6,340 nucleotides of DNA, from assembly GCA_035493195.1 (NCBI GenBank), contig DATJIM010000223.1, positions 1 through 6,340 on the forward strand, read 5' to 3'. Both the position numbers and the translations under genes were made by a program. Shown one piece after another: positions 1-5,180 of this stretch. Source of the DNA: Schlegelella_A sp035493195. Lineage in GTDB: Bacteria; Pseudomonadota; Gammaproteobacteria; Burkholderiales; Burkholderiaceae_C. The stretch's first letter is position 1; each line of letters begins with the position of its first letter. The notes under the pieces are model-generated. The model was not told the origin of the DNA. It was given only the letters and a program-made list of their open reading frames with translations, and did no database searches.

Positions 1-75
1 AACCCAGAAGGCATCAACCCGGCGGGCGTGAGCAGCGCGTCGCCGACCGCCCCCTCGAACGGCGTCACCAAGTGA
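1..75 (+). CDS. C-terminal end of an unrecognised protein (partial, start outside window)
   Basis: One forward frame is open from the first base to a TGA at 73-75 and encodes 24 residues, NPEGINPAGVSSASPTAPSN followed by GVTK. The tail is rich in Ser, Pro, Ala and Thr and looks like a flexible C-terminus; nothing identifies a family. Support comes from G/C-rich third positions and from the layout: the stop is followed within 8 bases by a strong hairpin at 83-130, and the next gene is convergent. A small 6-bp stem (63-68 with 72-77, loop of three) also spans the stop codon. With only 24 codons visible, the reading frame could be chance; the sequence left of the window would settle it. Confidence 0.4.
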   Translation, partial: NPEGINPAGVSSASPTAPSNGVTK

Positions 76-82
76 CGTGACG

Positions 83-130
83 GCGCTCGACAGCCAGCGA
101 TCACGCGGGGGGCGTGATCGCGTCGAGCGC
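83..130. terminator. Long imperfect hairpin between convergent genes, probable bidirectional terminator or 3'-end stabiliser
   Basis: The outer arms GCGCTCGAC (83-91) and GTCGAGCGC (122-130) are perfect reverse complements. The inner arms GCGATCACGC (97-106) and GCGTGATCGC (112-121) are also perfect, around a GGGGG loop (107-111). The only interruption is a five-base bulge, AGCCA (92-96), so 19 base pairs form within 48 bases. The right arms encode the last residues of the thioredoxin-like protein, and its stop codon (101-103) lies in the left inner arm. The forward gene ends at 75, just before the structure. Neither strand has a T-run after the stem, so it is not a textbook intrinsic terminator; it may block 3' exonucleases or act with Rho. 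The pairing is seen directly; the function is inferred. Confidence 0.6.
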
Positions 131-421
131 GTCGTCGATCGCGCCACGGTCGCGAGGCCGCACGAGCCGTGCGACTTCGCGGCCGTTTGCCATGAACACG
201 AGCGTCGGCCAGAGCTTGACGCCGAACGACCGGCCGAGCGGGCGACCGCTGCCGTCTTCGATCTTGACGTGGCGAACGCCGCGGTGGCCGTCGAGCGCGG
301 CCGCGATCGCCGGCTGCGCGGCGCGACAGTAGCCGCACCACGACGTGCCGAACTCGACCATCGTCGCTCCTGGCAGCGCGTCGATCTCGGCGCGCGTCGG
401 CTCGCGCGTGGAAGTTGCCAT
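101..421 (-). CDS. Small thioredoxin-family protein with WCGYC active site
   Basis: A 106-residue protein of thioredoxin size and fold, expected to exchange disulfides in the cytoplasm; no signal peptide or membrane segment is visible. The active site WCGYC is at residues 28-32 (Cys29, Cys32), preceded by a hydrophobic strand (MVEFGTS) as in thioredoxins. The conserved cis-proline region is KLWPTLVF (residues 69-76, Pro72). The family's usual WCGPC is replaced by Tyr between the cysteines, which should change redox potential or partner choice; this differs from housekeeping TrxA, so no symbol is given. The ATG at 421 follows a GAGG about 10 bases upstream. The gene lies 84 bp downstream of the disordered hypothetical gene on the same strand, and its 3' end forms half of the 83-130 hairpin. 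Its physiological partner cannot be told from the sequence. Confidence 0.85.
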   Translation of the reverse strand: MATSTREPTRAEIDALPGATMVEFGTSWCGYCRAAQPAIAAALDGHRGVRHVKIEDGSGRPLGRSFGVKLWPTLVFMANGREVARLVRPRDRGAIDDALDAITPPA

Positions 422-458
422 CGTCTCGTGACCTCGCTGTGCGGCACCGCGGCAGCGG

Positions 459-493
459 GCGTCGCGCGTTCGCGACTGTAAGCGGCGCGACGC
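459..493. repeat. 9-bp inverted repeat in the spacer upstream of the thioredoxin-like gene
   Basis: GCGTCGCGC (459-467) and GCGCGACGC (485-493) are perfect reverse complements separated by 17 bases. They lie in the 84-bp spacer between the stop of the hypothetical gene (506) and the start of the thioredoxin-like gene (421), both on the minus strand. In the transcript this could be a weak terminator of the first gene or an attenuator before the second. There is no T-run, and a 9-bp GC-only repeat can arise by chance in such GC-rich DNA. Confidence 0.3.
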
Positions 494-505
494 GGGCGTG
501 CAGGC

Positions 506-979
506 TCAGCGATCGCGCGGCTTCGGCGCCGGCCCGGAACTGCTCGTGGCGACGTCGGCAATCGCCCGCCCGAGCGACTTCAGCGGATTGCCCTCGTCCA
601 CGGGCGCGATCGGTGGGTGCCGCCCCTCGTCGTCTTCGTCGTCCTTCGCAGGGCCGGCATTCGCGCGCTTGCCCGCTGCGAGCGTTGCGGAGGACGCGGG
701 CGCTGCGCGTTGGTCGGCGGTGGGCCTCTCGTGCGGGTTGGTCGGCGTCGCTGCCGCGCCCGGCTCGTTCGTGCCGCCGAGGTCGAGTCGAGGCTCACCG
801 TGGTCGCCGATGCTGGCGCGGCCGAGCGGGCTGGTGTCGGCGTGCTCCATCGAGCGCTGCGTCGGATCGCTGAAGCCGTGGTCGGCGCCGACGCGCATGC
901 CGCCGACTTCGTTGCCGCTCTGCTCGGTTGCCGGTTCCGCGAGCGGCCGCTTGCCGGTCGTGTCGTTGGTGGCGCTCAT
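506..979 (-). CDS. Hypothetical disordered hydrophilic protein, 157 aa
   Basis: I do not recognise this protein. It begins MSATNDTTGKRPLAEPATEQ, is rich in Gly, Ala, Pro, Asp, Glu, Arg and Ser, and has no hydrophobic segment, so it should be soluble and mostly disordered. An acidic cluster (KDDEDDEG) lies near residue 115, followed by a short segment that could form a helix (NPLKSLGRAIADVA) before a Pro/Ser tail. The frame stays open for 1.3 kb further upstream, but the start at 979 is chosen because AGGAG sits 8 bases before it and because the extension would be antisense to the whole first two thirds of the AsmA gene. Strong G/C third positions within 506-979 support real coding. It is divergent from AsmA, and its 3' spacer leads into the thioredoxin-like gene, with which it may be co-transcribed. 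Function unknown. Confidence 0.65.
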   Translation of the reverse strand: MSATNDTTGKRPLAEPATEQSGNEVGGMRVGADHGFSDPTQRSMEHADTSPLGRASIGDHGEPRLDLGGTNEPGAAATPTNPHERPTADQRAAPASSATLAAGKRANAGPAKDDEDDEGRHPPIAPVDEGNPLKSLGRAIADVATSSSGPAPKPRDR

Positions 980-1003
980 CGCATGTGCTCCTGAGGTCGG
1001 TCG
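980..1003. promoter_or_regulatory. 24-bp divergent start region with back-to-back ribosome binding sites
   Basis: Only 24 bases separate the start codons of the minus-strand hypothetical gene (979) and the plus-strand AsmA gene (1004). CTCCT at 988-992 reads AGGAG on the minus strand, 8 bases before that start. GAGG at 993-996 lies 7 bases before the AsmA start. The two ribosome sites are directly adjacent. There is no room for promoters between the genes, so each promoter must lie within the other gene's coding region and the two mRNAs should overlap as antisense at their 5' ends. Confidence 0.6.
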
Positions 1004-2878
1004 ATGACTTCCGGTCGAGCAAGCGACGCTCCCGCGACCACGCCGCAGCTGCGCCACCGGCCCGTGCGACGGCTCGGCTGGCTGCTCCTCGGCTTCGCGA
1101 TCGTCGTCGTGCTCGTGGCCGCGCTGCAGCCCTGGTGGCTTGCGCCGATCGTCTCGCAACGCCTCGCGAAGAGCTCGGGCCGCGCGGTGCATCTCGACCG
1201 CATGTGGATGTCGCTCTCGGCGTCGCTCGCGCCGGTCCTGCAGGTCCGCGGCGTGCGCATCGACAACGCGCCGTGGGCCGATCGCGCGCGGCCGTTCGCC
1301 TCGCTCGCCGCGGCAACCGTCGTGTTCTCGTGGCGAAGCCTCGGCGAGGGCAGGCCGATCGTCGCGCAGCTGGTGCTCCGCGATGGCGAGGTCGATCTCG
1401 AAAGGCGTGCAGACGGCCTGCGCAACTGGCGACTCGCGCATCCCGACGACCGCGGGCCGGCGCATCTGAAGGTGCTCGCGATTCGCGGCGAGCACGCGAC
1501 GGTCCGCTTTCGGCACGAGCCGCTCGCGCTCGACGTCGAAGTGCGCGCGACGCCGAACGCCGTCCCGGCCGGCGCGCCTGGCGGCGCCGACGACGTGTTG
1601 CCGACGCGGATCGATGCCCGCGGGACCTGGGACGGCGCATCGTTCGCGATCGACGCCGCGACTGAGGAGACGATCACACTGCTCGAGACGGGTCGCGCGG
1701 TTCGCATCCGCGGAAAGCTCGAAGCCGGCAGTGCCCGACTCGACGTCGATGGTGTGCTCGGCGACATCGTTCGCTGGCCGCAGATCGATGCGCATGTCGT
1801 GCTCGAAGCCGCTTCGCTGCCCCGGCTCCTCGCGCTGTTCACGGCCAAGGCGAAGGCATCGACGCCAGCGCCGCTTCGACTCGATGCGACGTTGCGTGGC
1901 GGCGCCGGTGGCTACGCGCTCGCGAACGCACGTGCGCGGCTCGGCCGCAGCGACGCCGCCGGCGAGGTGCGTTGGGTGCGCGGCGACGAGCGCAACGCGC
2001 TGCATGCCGAGCTGACGAGCGACACGCTCGACGTCGCCGACCTGCATCCGCTTCTCGTCCGTCCGGGCGCACCGTCGGGCGCCGCGAGTGCGAGCGGCGG
2101 AGTCGTCCACGCGGCAGAACGCGGGGCGAGTGCACCGCGCGCGAATTCGACCGACATCGACGTGCAGCTCGCGGCGCGCCGGGTTCGCGCACCCGGGATT
2201 CCGGAGGCGCACGACGCCTCGTTCGTCGCCTCGCTCGGCAACCAGGTGCTGCACGTCACGCGCCTCGCCTTCGCGCTCGGCCACGGTCGCGTCGCGGCGA
2301 GCGGAACGGTCGATCTCGCGCAGCCGCTGCGCGCCGACGGCGAGCTCGACGTCAGCGCGTTGCCGATCGAGACGCTGCTCGGCGAGTCAGCGGCGCGGCA
2401 TCGCTTGACGGGCGTCCTGCACGGCCACGCGGCTCTGCGCGGGAGCGGAGACACGGTCGACGCGCTCCTGGCCGACGCGACCGGCACGGTCAGTGCGGCG
2501 CTCGCGCACGGCACGATCTCGAGCCTGCTCGACGCCGAGATGGGGCTGCAGGGCGGCAGGATCGTGAAGAGCCTGCTGCGTGGCGCCGAGCCGATCGCGC
2601 TGCGTTGTGCCGCCGTGGTGGTCGAGGTGCGCGCCGGCCGCGGCACGCTGCGCACCCTCGTCGTCGACAGCGAACGGACCCACACGACCGGAGCCGGCAC
2701 GATCGATCTCGCCCATCGCACGCTCGACGTCGTCCTCACTCCGCAAGCAAAGCAGCCGGGTCTCTTCATCCTCGACCGCTCGATCCGTGTCCACGGACCG
2801 ATCGCCGCACCGGCGCACGAGCTGGTCGCGCGCGCCAAGCACGCCTCGACGTCCGCGGAGGGCTGCAAGCCCGGCTAG
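1004..2878 (+). CDS. AsmA family protein
   Basis: A 624-residue protein close in length to E. coli AsmA (617, from memory). Proteins of this family are anchored in the inner membrane, face the periplasm, and are linked to outer-membrane biogenesis and, in larger relatives, phospholipid transport. Residues 1-23 are basic and cytoplasmic; residues 24-41 form one membrane segment (LGWLLLGFAIVVVLVAAL). The N-terminal AsmA pattern follows: SGRAVHLDRMWMSLS (58-72), VRGVRIDNAPW (81-91), and a Gly-Leu-Arg-Asn-Trp (138-142) like the family's GxxNW. A low-complexity Gly/Ala/Ser linker lies around residues 352-385. The C-terminal AsmA region (about 490-600) carries alternating beta-strand sequence and ends VHGPIAAPAHELVARAKHAS. 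The start at 1004 has GAGG 7 bases upstream. The stop TAG overlaps the arginase stop on the other strand. The exact cargo or role is not visible. Confidence 0.9.
   Translation: MTSGRASDAPATTPQLRHRPVRRLGWLLLGFAIVVVLVAALQPWWLAPIVSQRLAKSSGRAVHLDRMWMSLSASLAPVLQVRGVRIDNAPWADRARPFASLAAATVVFSWRSLGEGRPIVAQLVLRDGEVDLERRADGLRNWRLAHPDDRGPAHLKVLAIRGEHATVRFRHEPLALDVEVRATPNAVPAGAPGGADDVLPTRIDARGTWDGASFAIDAATEETITLLETGRAVRIRGKLEAGSARLDVDGVLGDIVRWPQIDAHVVLEAASLPRLLALFTAKAKASTPAPLRLDATLRGGAGGYALANARARLGRSDAAGEVRWVRGDERNALHAELTSDTLDVADLHPLLVRPGAPSGAASASGGVVHAAERGASAPRANSTDIDVQLAARRVRAPGIPEAHDASFVASLGNQVLHVTRLAFALGHGRVAASGTVDLAQPLRADGELDVSALPIETLLGESAARHRLTGVLHGHAALRGSGDTVDALLADATGTVSAALAHGTISSLLDAEMGLQGGRIVKSLLRGAEPIALRCAAVVVEVRAGRGTLRTLVVDSERTHTTGAGTIDLAHRTLDVVLTPQAKQPGLFILDRSIRVHGPIAAPAHELVARAKHASTSAEGCKPG
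2875..2878. other. Shared CTAG: overlapping TAG stops of convergent AsmA and arginase genes
   Basis: The palindrome CTAG supplies TAG to the AsmA frame (2876-2878) on the plus strand and TAG to the arginase frame (2877-2875) on the minus strand. The two coding regions therefore overlap by four bases with no spacer. It sits within GCTAGC (2874-2879). Any terminator for either gene must lie inside the opposing coding sequence; the nearest structures I see are a 5-bp stem (2860-2864 with 2868-2872) and a loose 7-bp pair (2838-2844 with 2889-2895), both weak. Confidence 0.85.
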
Positions 2879-3789
2879 CGGCGCATCAGCGTGCTCTTGC
2901 CGAACAGGCTCTCGATCAGGTCGACCGCGATCTCGGCGGTGCGGTTGCGCACATCGAGCGCGGGGTTGAGCTCCATCACGTCGAGCGACGCGAGCGCGCC
3001 GGTGTCGGCGATCATCTCCATGCACAGCTGCGCCTCGCGGTAGGTCGGCCCGCCCTTGACCGTCGTGCCGACGCCGGGAGCGATGTCGGCGTCGAGGAAG
3101 TCGACGTCGAAGCTGACGTGCAGGTGCGTGTTGGCGTCGATCGTCGCGAGCGCGAGCTCCATCGTGTGGCGCATGCCTTGCTCGTCGATGAAGCGCATGT
3201 CGAAGACGTCGAGGCCCGCTTCGTGGACGAGGCGCTTCTCGCCTGCGTCGACGCTGCGGATGCCGATCTGGCGTACCCACTTCGCGCTGATCGCGGGCAC
3301 CTTGCCGCCGATCTCGATCAGCTCCTGCGGACCGTTGCCGCACAGGCACGCGACGGGCATGCCGTGGATGTTGCCGCTCGGCGTCAGCACGTTGTCGTTG
3401 AAGTCGGCGTGGGCGTCGAGCCAGAGAATGCGCAGCTTCTTGCTGGTCTCGCGGCAATGGCGTGCGACCGCGCTGATCGAGCCGATCGCGAGGCTGTGGT
3501 CGCCGCCGAGCAGGATCGGCATGCGGCCGGCCGCGAGCTCGGCGTAGACGGCGTCGTGGACGCTGCGACTCCAGGCGGCGACGGCGTCGAGATGGCGATA
3601 GCCGTTCTGCGGCGGCTGCCAAGGGTTCGCGGGACCACCGAGATTGCCGCGGTCGACGACATCGAGGCCGTGGCGGACGAGCACGGGGCCGATGTCGGCG
3701 ACGCGAAGCGCCTCCGGGCCCATGCTGGCGCCGCGCTGGCCGGCGCCGACGTCGGTCGGCGCGCCGATCAGGCTGACGAGCTTATTCAT
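2875..3789 (-). CDS. rocF: Arginase
   Basis: A 304-residue member of the ureohydrolase family, predicted to hydrolyse L-arginine to L-ornithine and urea in the cytoplasm, using two manganese ions. All metal-ligand motifs are present: GGDHSLAIG (95-103, His98), DAHADFN (125-131; Asp125, His127, Asp129) and SFDVDFLDADIAPGVGT (226-242; Asp228, Asp230). SGNIHGMP (138-145) with His142 is the arginase-type substrate loop, favouring arginase over agmatinase, and Glu273 in MELNP matches the conserved guanidinium-binding Glu. Length is normal for arginases (about 300). The ATG at 3789 has a weak GGGA seven bases upstream, inside a CCCGGCCGGG palindrome. The gene lies 92 bp downstream of the LOG-family gene on the same strand and overlaps the AsmA stop. 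No urease, ornithine aminotransferase or transporter gene is visible nearby. Formiminoglutamase or guanidinobutyrase are less likely alternatives. Confidence 0.93.
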   Translation of the reverse strand: MNKLVSLIGAPTDVGAGQRGASMGPEALRVADIGPVLVRHGLDVVDRGNLGGPANPWQPPQNGYRHLDAVAAWSRSVHDAVYAELAAGRMPILLGGDHSLAIGSISAVARHCRETSKKLRILWLDAHADFNDNVLTPSGNIHGMPVACLCGNGPQELIEIGGKVPAISAKWVRQIGIRSVDAGEKRLVHEAGLDVFDMRFIDEQGMRHTMELALATIDANTHLHVSFDVDFLDADIAPGVGTTVKGGPTYREAQLCMEMIADTGALASLDVMELNPALDVRNRTAEIAVDLIESLFGKSTLMRR

Positions 3790-3797
3790 CGCATCGT

Positions 3798-3847
3798 CCC
3801 GGCCGGGTGCCGGGCCGCGCCAAGCCCGGCCGCGTCCCCTCGAGGGG
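3798..3847. repeat. Cluster of three palindromes in the LOG-rocF spacer (REP-like element or terminator)
   Basis: Three elements follow one another: the perfect 10-bp palindrome CCCGGCCGGG (3798-3807); a 7-bp stem GCCGGGC (3809-3815) with GCCCGGC (3824-3830) around an 8-base loop; and the perfect 12-bp palindrome CCCCTCGAGGGG (3836-3847). All lie within the 92-bp spacer between the LOG-family stop (3882) and the arginase start (3789). The first palindrome covers the arginase ribosome site (GGGA on the minus strand). From memory, the design resembles GC-rich intergenic elements that recur in betaproteobacterial genomes, but I cannot verify copy number here. There is no T-run for a standard terminator. 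Confidence 0.5.
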
Positions 3848-3881
3848 CAGCGAACGAAGAGCGCGTGGCGGCTTCATGACT

Positions 3882-4790
3882 TCAGATGTCGAGCGCAAGC
3901 TCGCCACCCTCGGTGTTCGGCAGGTCGTAGCCGTACTCGGCGGCGAGCAGCGCCCACGCCTCCTCCGCGGTTTCGACGAAGTGGAACAGGCGGGTGTCCT
4001 CGGGCGCGATCATCGCGGTCTCGATCAGCAGATCGAAATCGATCAGCCGCGTCCAGAACTCGCGGCCGAAAAGCAGGATCGGCCGCATCCGCGACTTGCC
4101 GGTCTGCACCAGTGTCAGCACTTCGAACAACTCGTCGAGCGTGCCGAAGCCGCCCGGGAAGCACACCAGCGCGATCGCGCGCATCAGGAAGTGCATCTTG
4201 CGCAGGGCGAAGTAGTGGAACTGGAAGCACAGCTCCGGCGTGATGTAGCGGTTGGGCACCTGCTCGTGCGAGAGGACGATGTTGAGGCCGACGCTCTTGC
4301 CGCCGACCTCGAACGCGCCGCGGTTGCCGGCCTCCATGATCCCGGGGCCGCCACCGGTGACGACGTAGATCGGCTTGTCGAGCGACGCCGAGCGCCGCGT
4401 CACGAGCGCGGCGAAGCGGCGCGCCTCCTCGTAGTAGCGCGACATCGCGATCCGCGTCTGTGCCGCCTTCAGCATGCGCGCGTCGCCGGCCGCGCGTGCG
4501 GCGGCGAGCTCGCGCTCGGCGACCTCGGTCGCGACGACGCGGGCGCTGCCGAAGAAGACGATGGTCGCATCGACGCCGTGCTCGTTCTGGACGAGCTCGG
4601 GCTTGAGGAGCTCGAGCTGCAGCCTGATCGGCCGCAGCTCCTCGCGCAGCAGGAAGTCGACGTCGGTGAACGCGAGCCGGTAGGCGCTTTCCGGTCCCTC
4701 GTAGCGGGCGTTCGGGCTGACGATCTCCTTCTCGGCGTCTTCCTGCGCGGTCGGGAAGGTGCGCGCCGCGACGGCGCTGGGCTTTTCCAT
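3882..4790 (-). CDS. LOG family protein (TIGR00730-type Rossmann-fold nucleotide hydrolase)
   Basis: A 302-residue protein with the LOG (Lonely Guy) signatures: FFGSAR at 79-84, TGGGPGIMEAGNRGA at 145-159 and the PGGxGTxxE phosphoribose-binding motif PGGFGTLDE at 212-220, with RKMHFLMRA (197-205) supplying the conserved Arg/Lys before it. Characterised relatives cleave the N-glycosidic bond of nucleoside 5'-monophosphates, including cytokinin ribotides; the exact substrate here is not shown. Old annotations of this fold as lysine decarboxylase are misleading. It is longer than the usual compact LOGs (about 190 residues): there is an N-terminal extension of about 75 residues and about 25-30 extra residues, probably helical, after GSAR. 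The ATG at 4790 lacks a clear Shine-Dalgarno sequence, but the next in-frame Met is far inside the fold. It is divergent from suyA and upstream of rocF on the same strand, so possibly co-transcribed with it. Confidence 0.88.
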   Translation of the reverse strand: MEKPSAVAARTFPTAQEDAEKEIVSPNARYEGPESAYRLAFTDVDFLLREELRPIRLQLELLKPELVQNEHGVDATIVFFGSARVVATEVAERELAAARAAGDARMLKAAQTRIAMSRYYEEARRFAALVTRRSASLDKPIYVVTGGGPGIMEAGNRGAFEVGGKSVGLNIVLSHEQVPNRYITPELCFQFHYFALRKMHFLMRAIALVCFPGGFGTLDELFEVLTLVQTGKSRMRPILLFGREFWTRLIDFDLLIETAMIAPEDTRLFHFVETAEEAWALLAAEYGYDLPNTEGGELALDI

Positions 4791-4888
4791 CGCCGGCTAG
4801 CTTACGGCAACCCCGGCGCGCCTCGGCCCGAAGGGGCGTGCGATAGGTCCGCTAGGATCGACTCGATTGCACGAAAACGGGGAGCGCG
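4791..4888. promoter_or_regulatory. 98-bp divergent spacer between the LOG-family and suyA genes, with a candidate operator
   Basis: Both promoters for the divergent genes probably lie in this spacer. I see an 11-bp palindrome ATCGA-C-TCGAT (4857-4867) ending 21 bases before the suyA start, and a 6-bp inverted repeat CGCCGG (4791-4796) with CCGGCG (4813-4818) next to the LOG-family start. TAGGAT (4853-4858) could be a poor -10 element for suyA, but no matching -35 is evident at the right distance. A GGGGAG (4879-4884) lies 4 bases before the suyA ATG and serves as its ribosome site. The palindrome would be well placed for a repressor, but this is inference. Confidence 0.35.
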
Positions 4889-5170
4889 ATGATCCACTGC
4901 ATCCTGCACGACGCCGAGGACACCGTCGCCGTCGTCGTCGTCGAGGGGGTGACCCGCGGCACGGCGATGACGGGCTGGGTGATGGACGACGACCGGACGA
5001 TCGCGCTCGAGGCGCGTCAGGACATCCCGATCGGTCACAAGGTGGCGCTGCGCGACATGGCGGTCGGCGACACCGTCGTCAAGTACGGCATCGACATGGG
5101 CAAGGTCGTCGCCGCGATCAGGAAGGGCGAGCACGCCCACGTCCACAACATCAAGACCAAGCGCTGGTGA
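4889..5170 (+). CDS. suyA: UxaA-family lyase small subunit, SAF domain; likely (2R)-sulfolactate sulfo-lyase subunit alpha
   Basis: A 93-residue protein that is entirely one SAF domain, as found at the N-terminus of altronate (UxaA) and galactarate (GarD) dehydratases but here encoded separately. Visible signatures are GWVMDDDRTIAL (29-40), DIPIGHKVALRD (45-56), KYGIDMGKV (65-73) and the C-terminal HAHVHNIKTKRW (82-93). As remembered, SuyA proteins have this length and end in HNLKTKRW or similar. With the next gene it should form sulfolactate sulfo-lyase, which converts (2R)-3-sulfolactate to pyruvate and bisulfite in the cytoplasm. The start at 4889 has GGGGAG close upstream (4879-4884). The spacing of 10 bp to the large-subunit gene implies one operon. 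The alternative is a two-part sugar-acid dehydratase of the same family; family membership is firm, substrate less so. Confidence 0.75.
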   Translation: MIHCILHDAEDTVAVVVVEGVTRGTAMTGWVMDDDRTIALEARQDIPIGHKVALRDMAVGDTVVKYGIDMGKVVAAIRKGEHAHVHNIKTKRW

Positions 5171-5173
5171 GGG
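5169..5173 (+). promoter_or_regulatory. Ribosome binding site for the large subunit, overlapping the suyA stop
   Basis: GAGGG (5169-5173) begins within the TGA stop of the small-subunit gene and lies 7 bases before the ATG at 5181. This supports the ATG over a GTG three codons later (5190) and makes translational coupling of the two subunits likely. Confidence 0.6.
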
Positions 5174-5180
5174 CAAGAGC

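Noticed and set aside
77..481. 134-codon plus-strand frame
   Set aside because: It is antisense to the thioredoxin-like gene, has an Arg/Ala-rich translation, and its start lies in the convergent spacer.
980..2284. Open minus-strand frame extending the hypothetical gene upstream by 1.3 kb (592 codons in total)
   Set aside because: It is antisense to the well-supported AsmA gene and composed of Arg/Ala-rich low-complexity translation; the start at 979 has a proper ribosome site.
2387..3622. 411-codon minus-strand frame
   Set aside because: It is another frame of the arginase gene continuing antisense to AsmA; Arg-rich translation without domain features.
1972..3879. 635-codon plus-strand frame
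   Set aside because: It overlaps the end of AsmA in another frame and is antisense to arginase, which has all its catalytic motifs; typical GC-rich shadow frame.
4826..4837. Short GCCC-GAAG-GGGC stem in the divergent spacer
   Set aside because: Four base pairs are too weak and expected by chance in GC-rich DNA.
3807..4892. 361-codon plus-strand frame
   Set aside because: It is antisense to the LOG-family gene, whose motifs are unambiguous.
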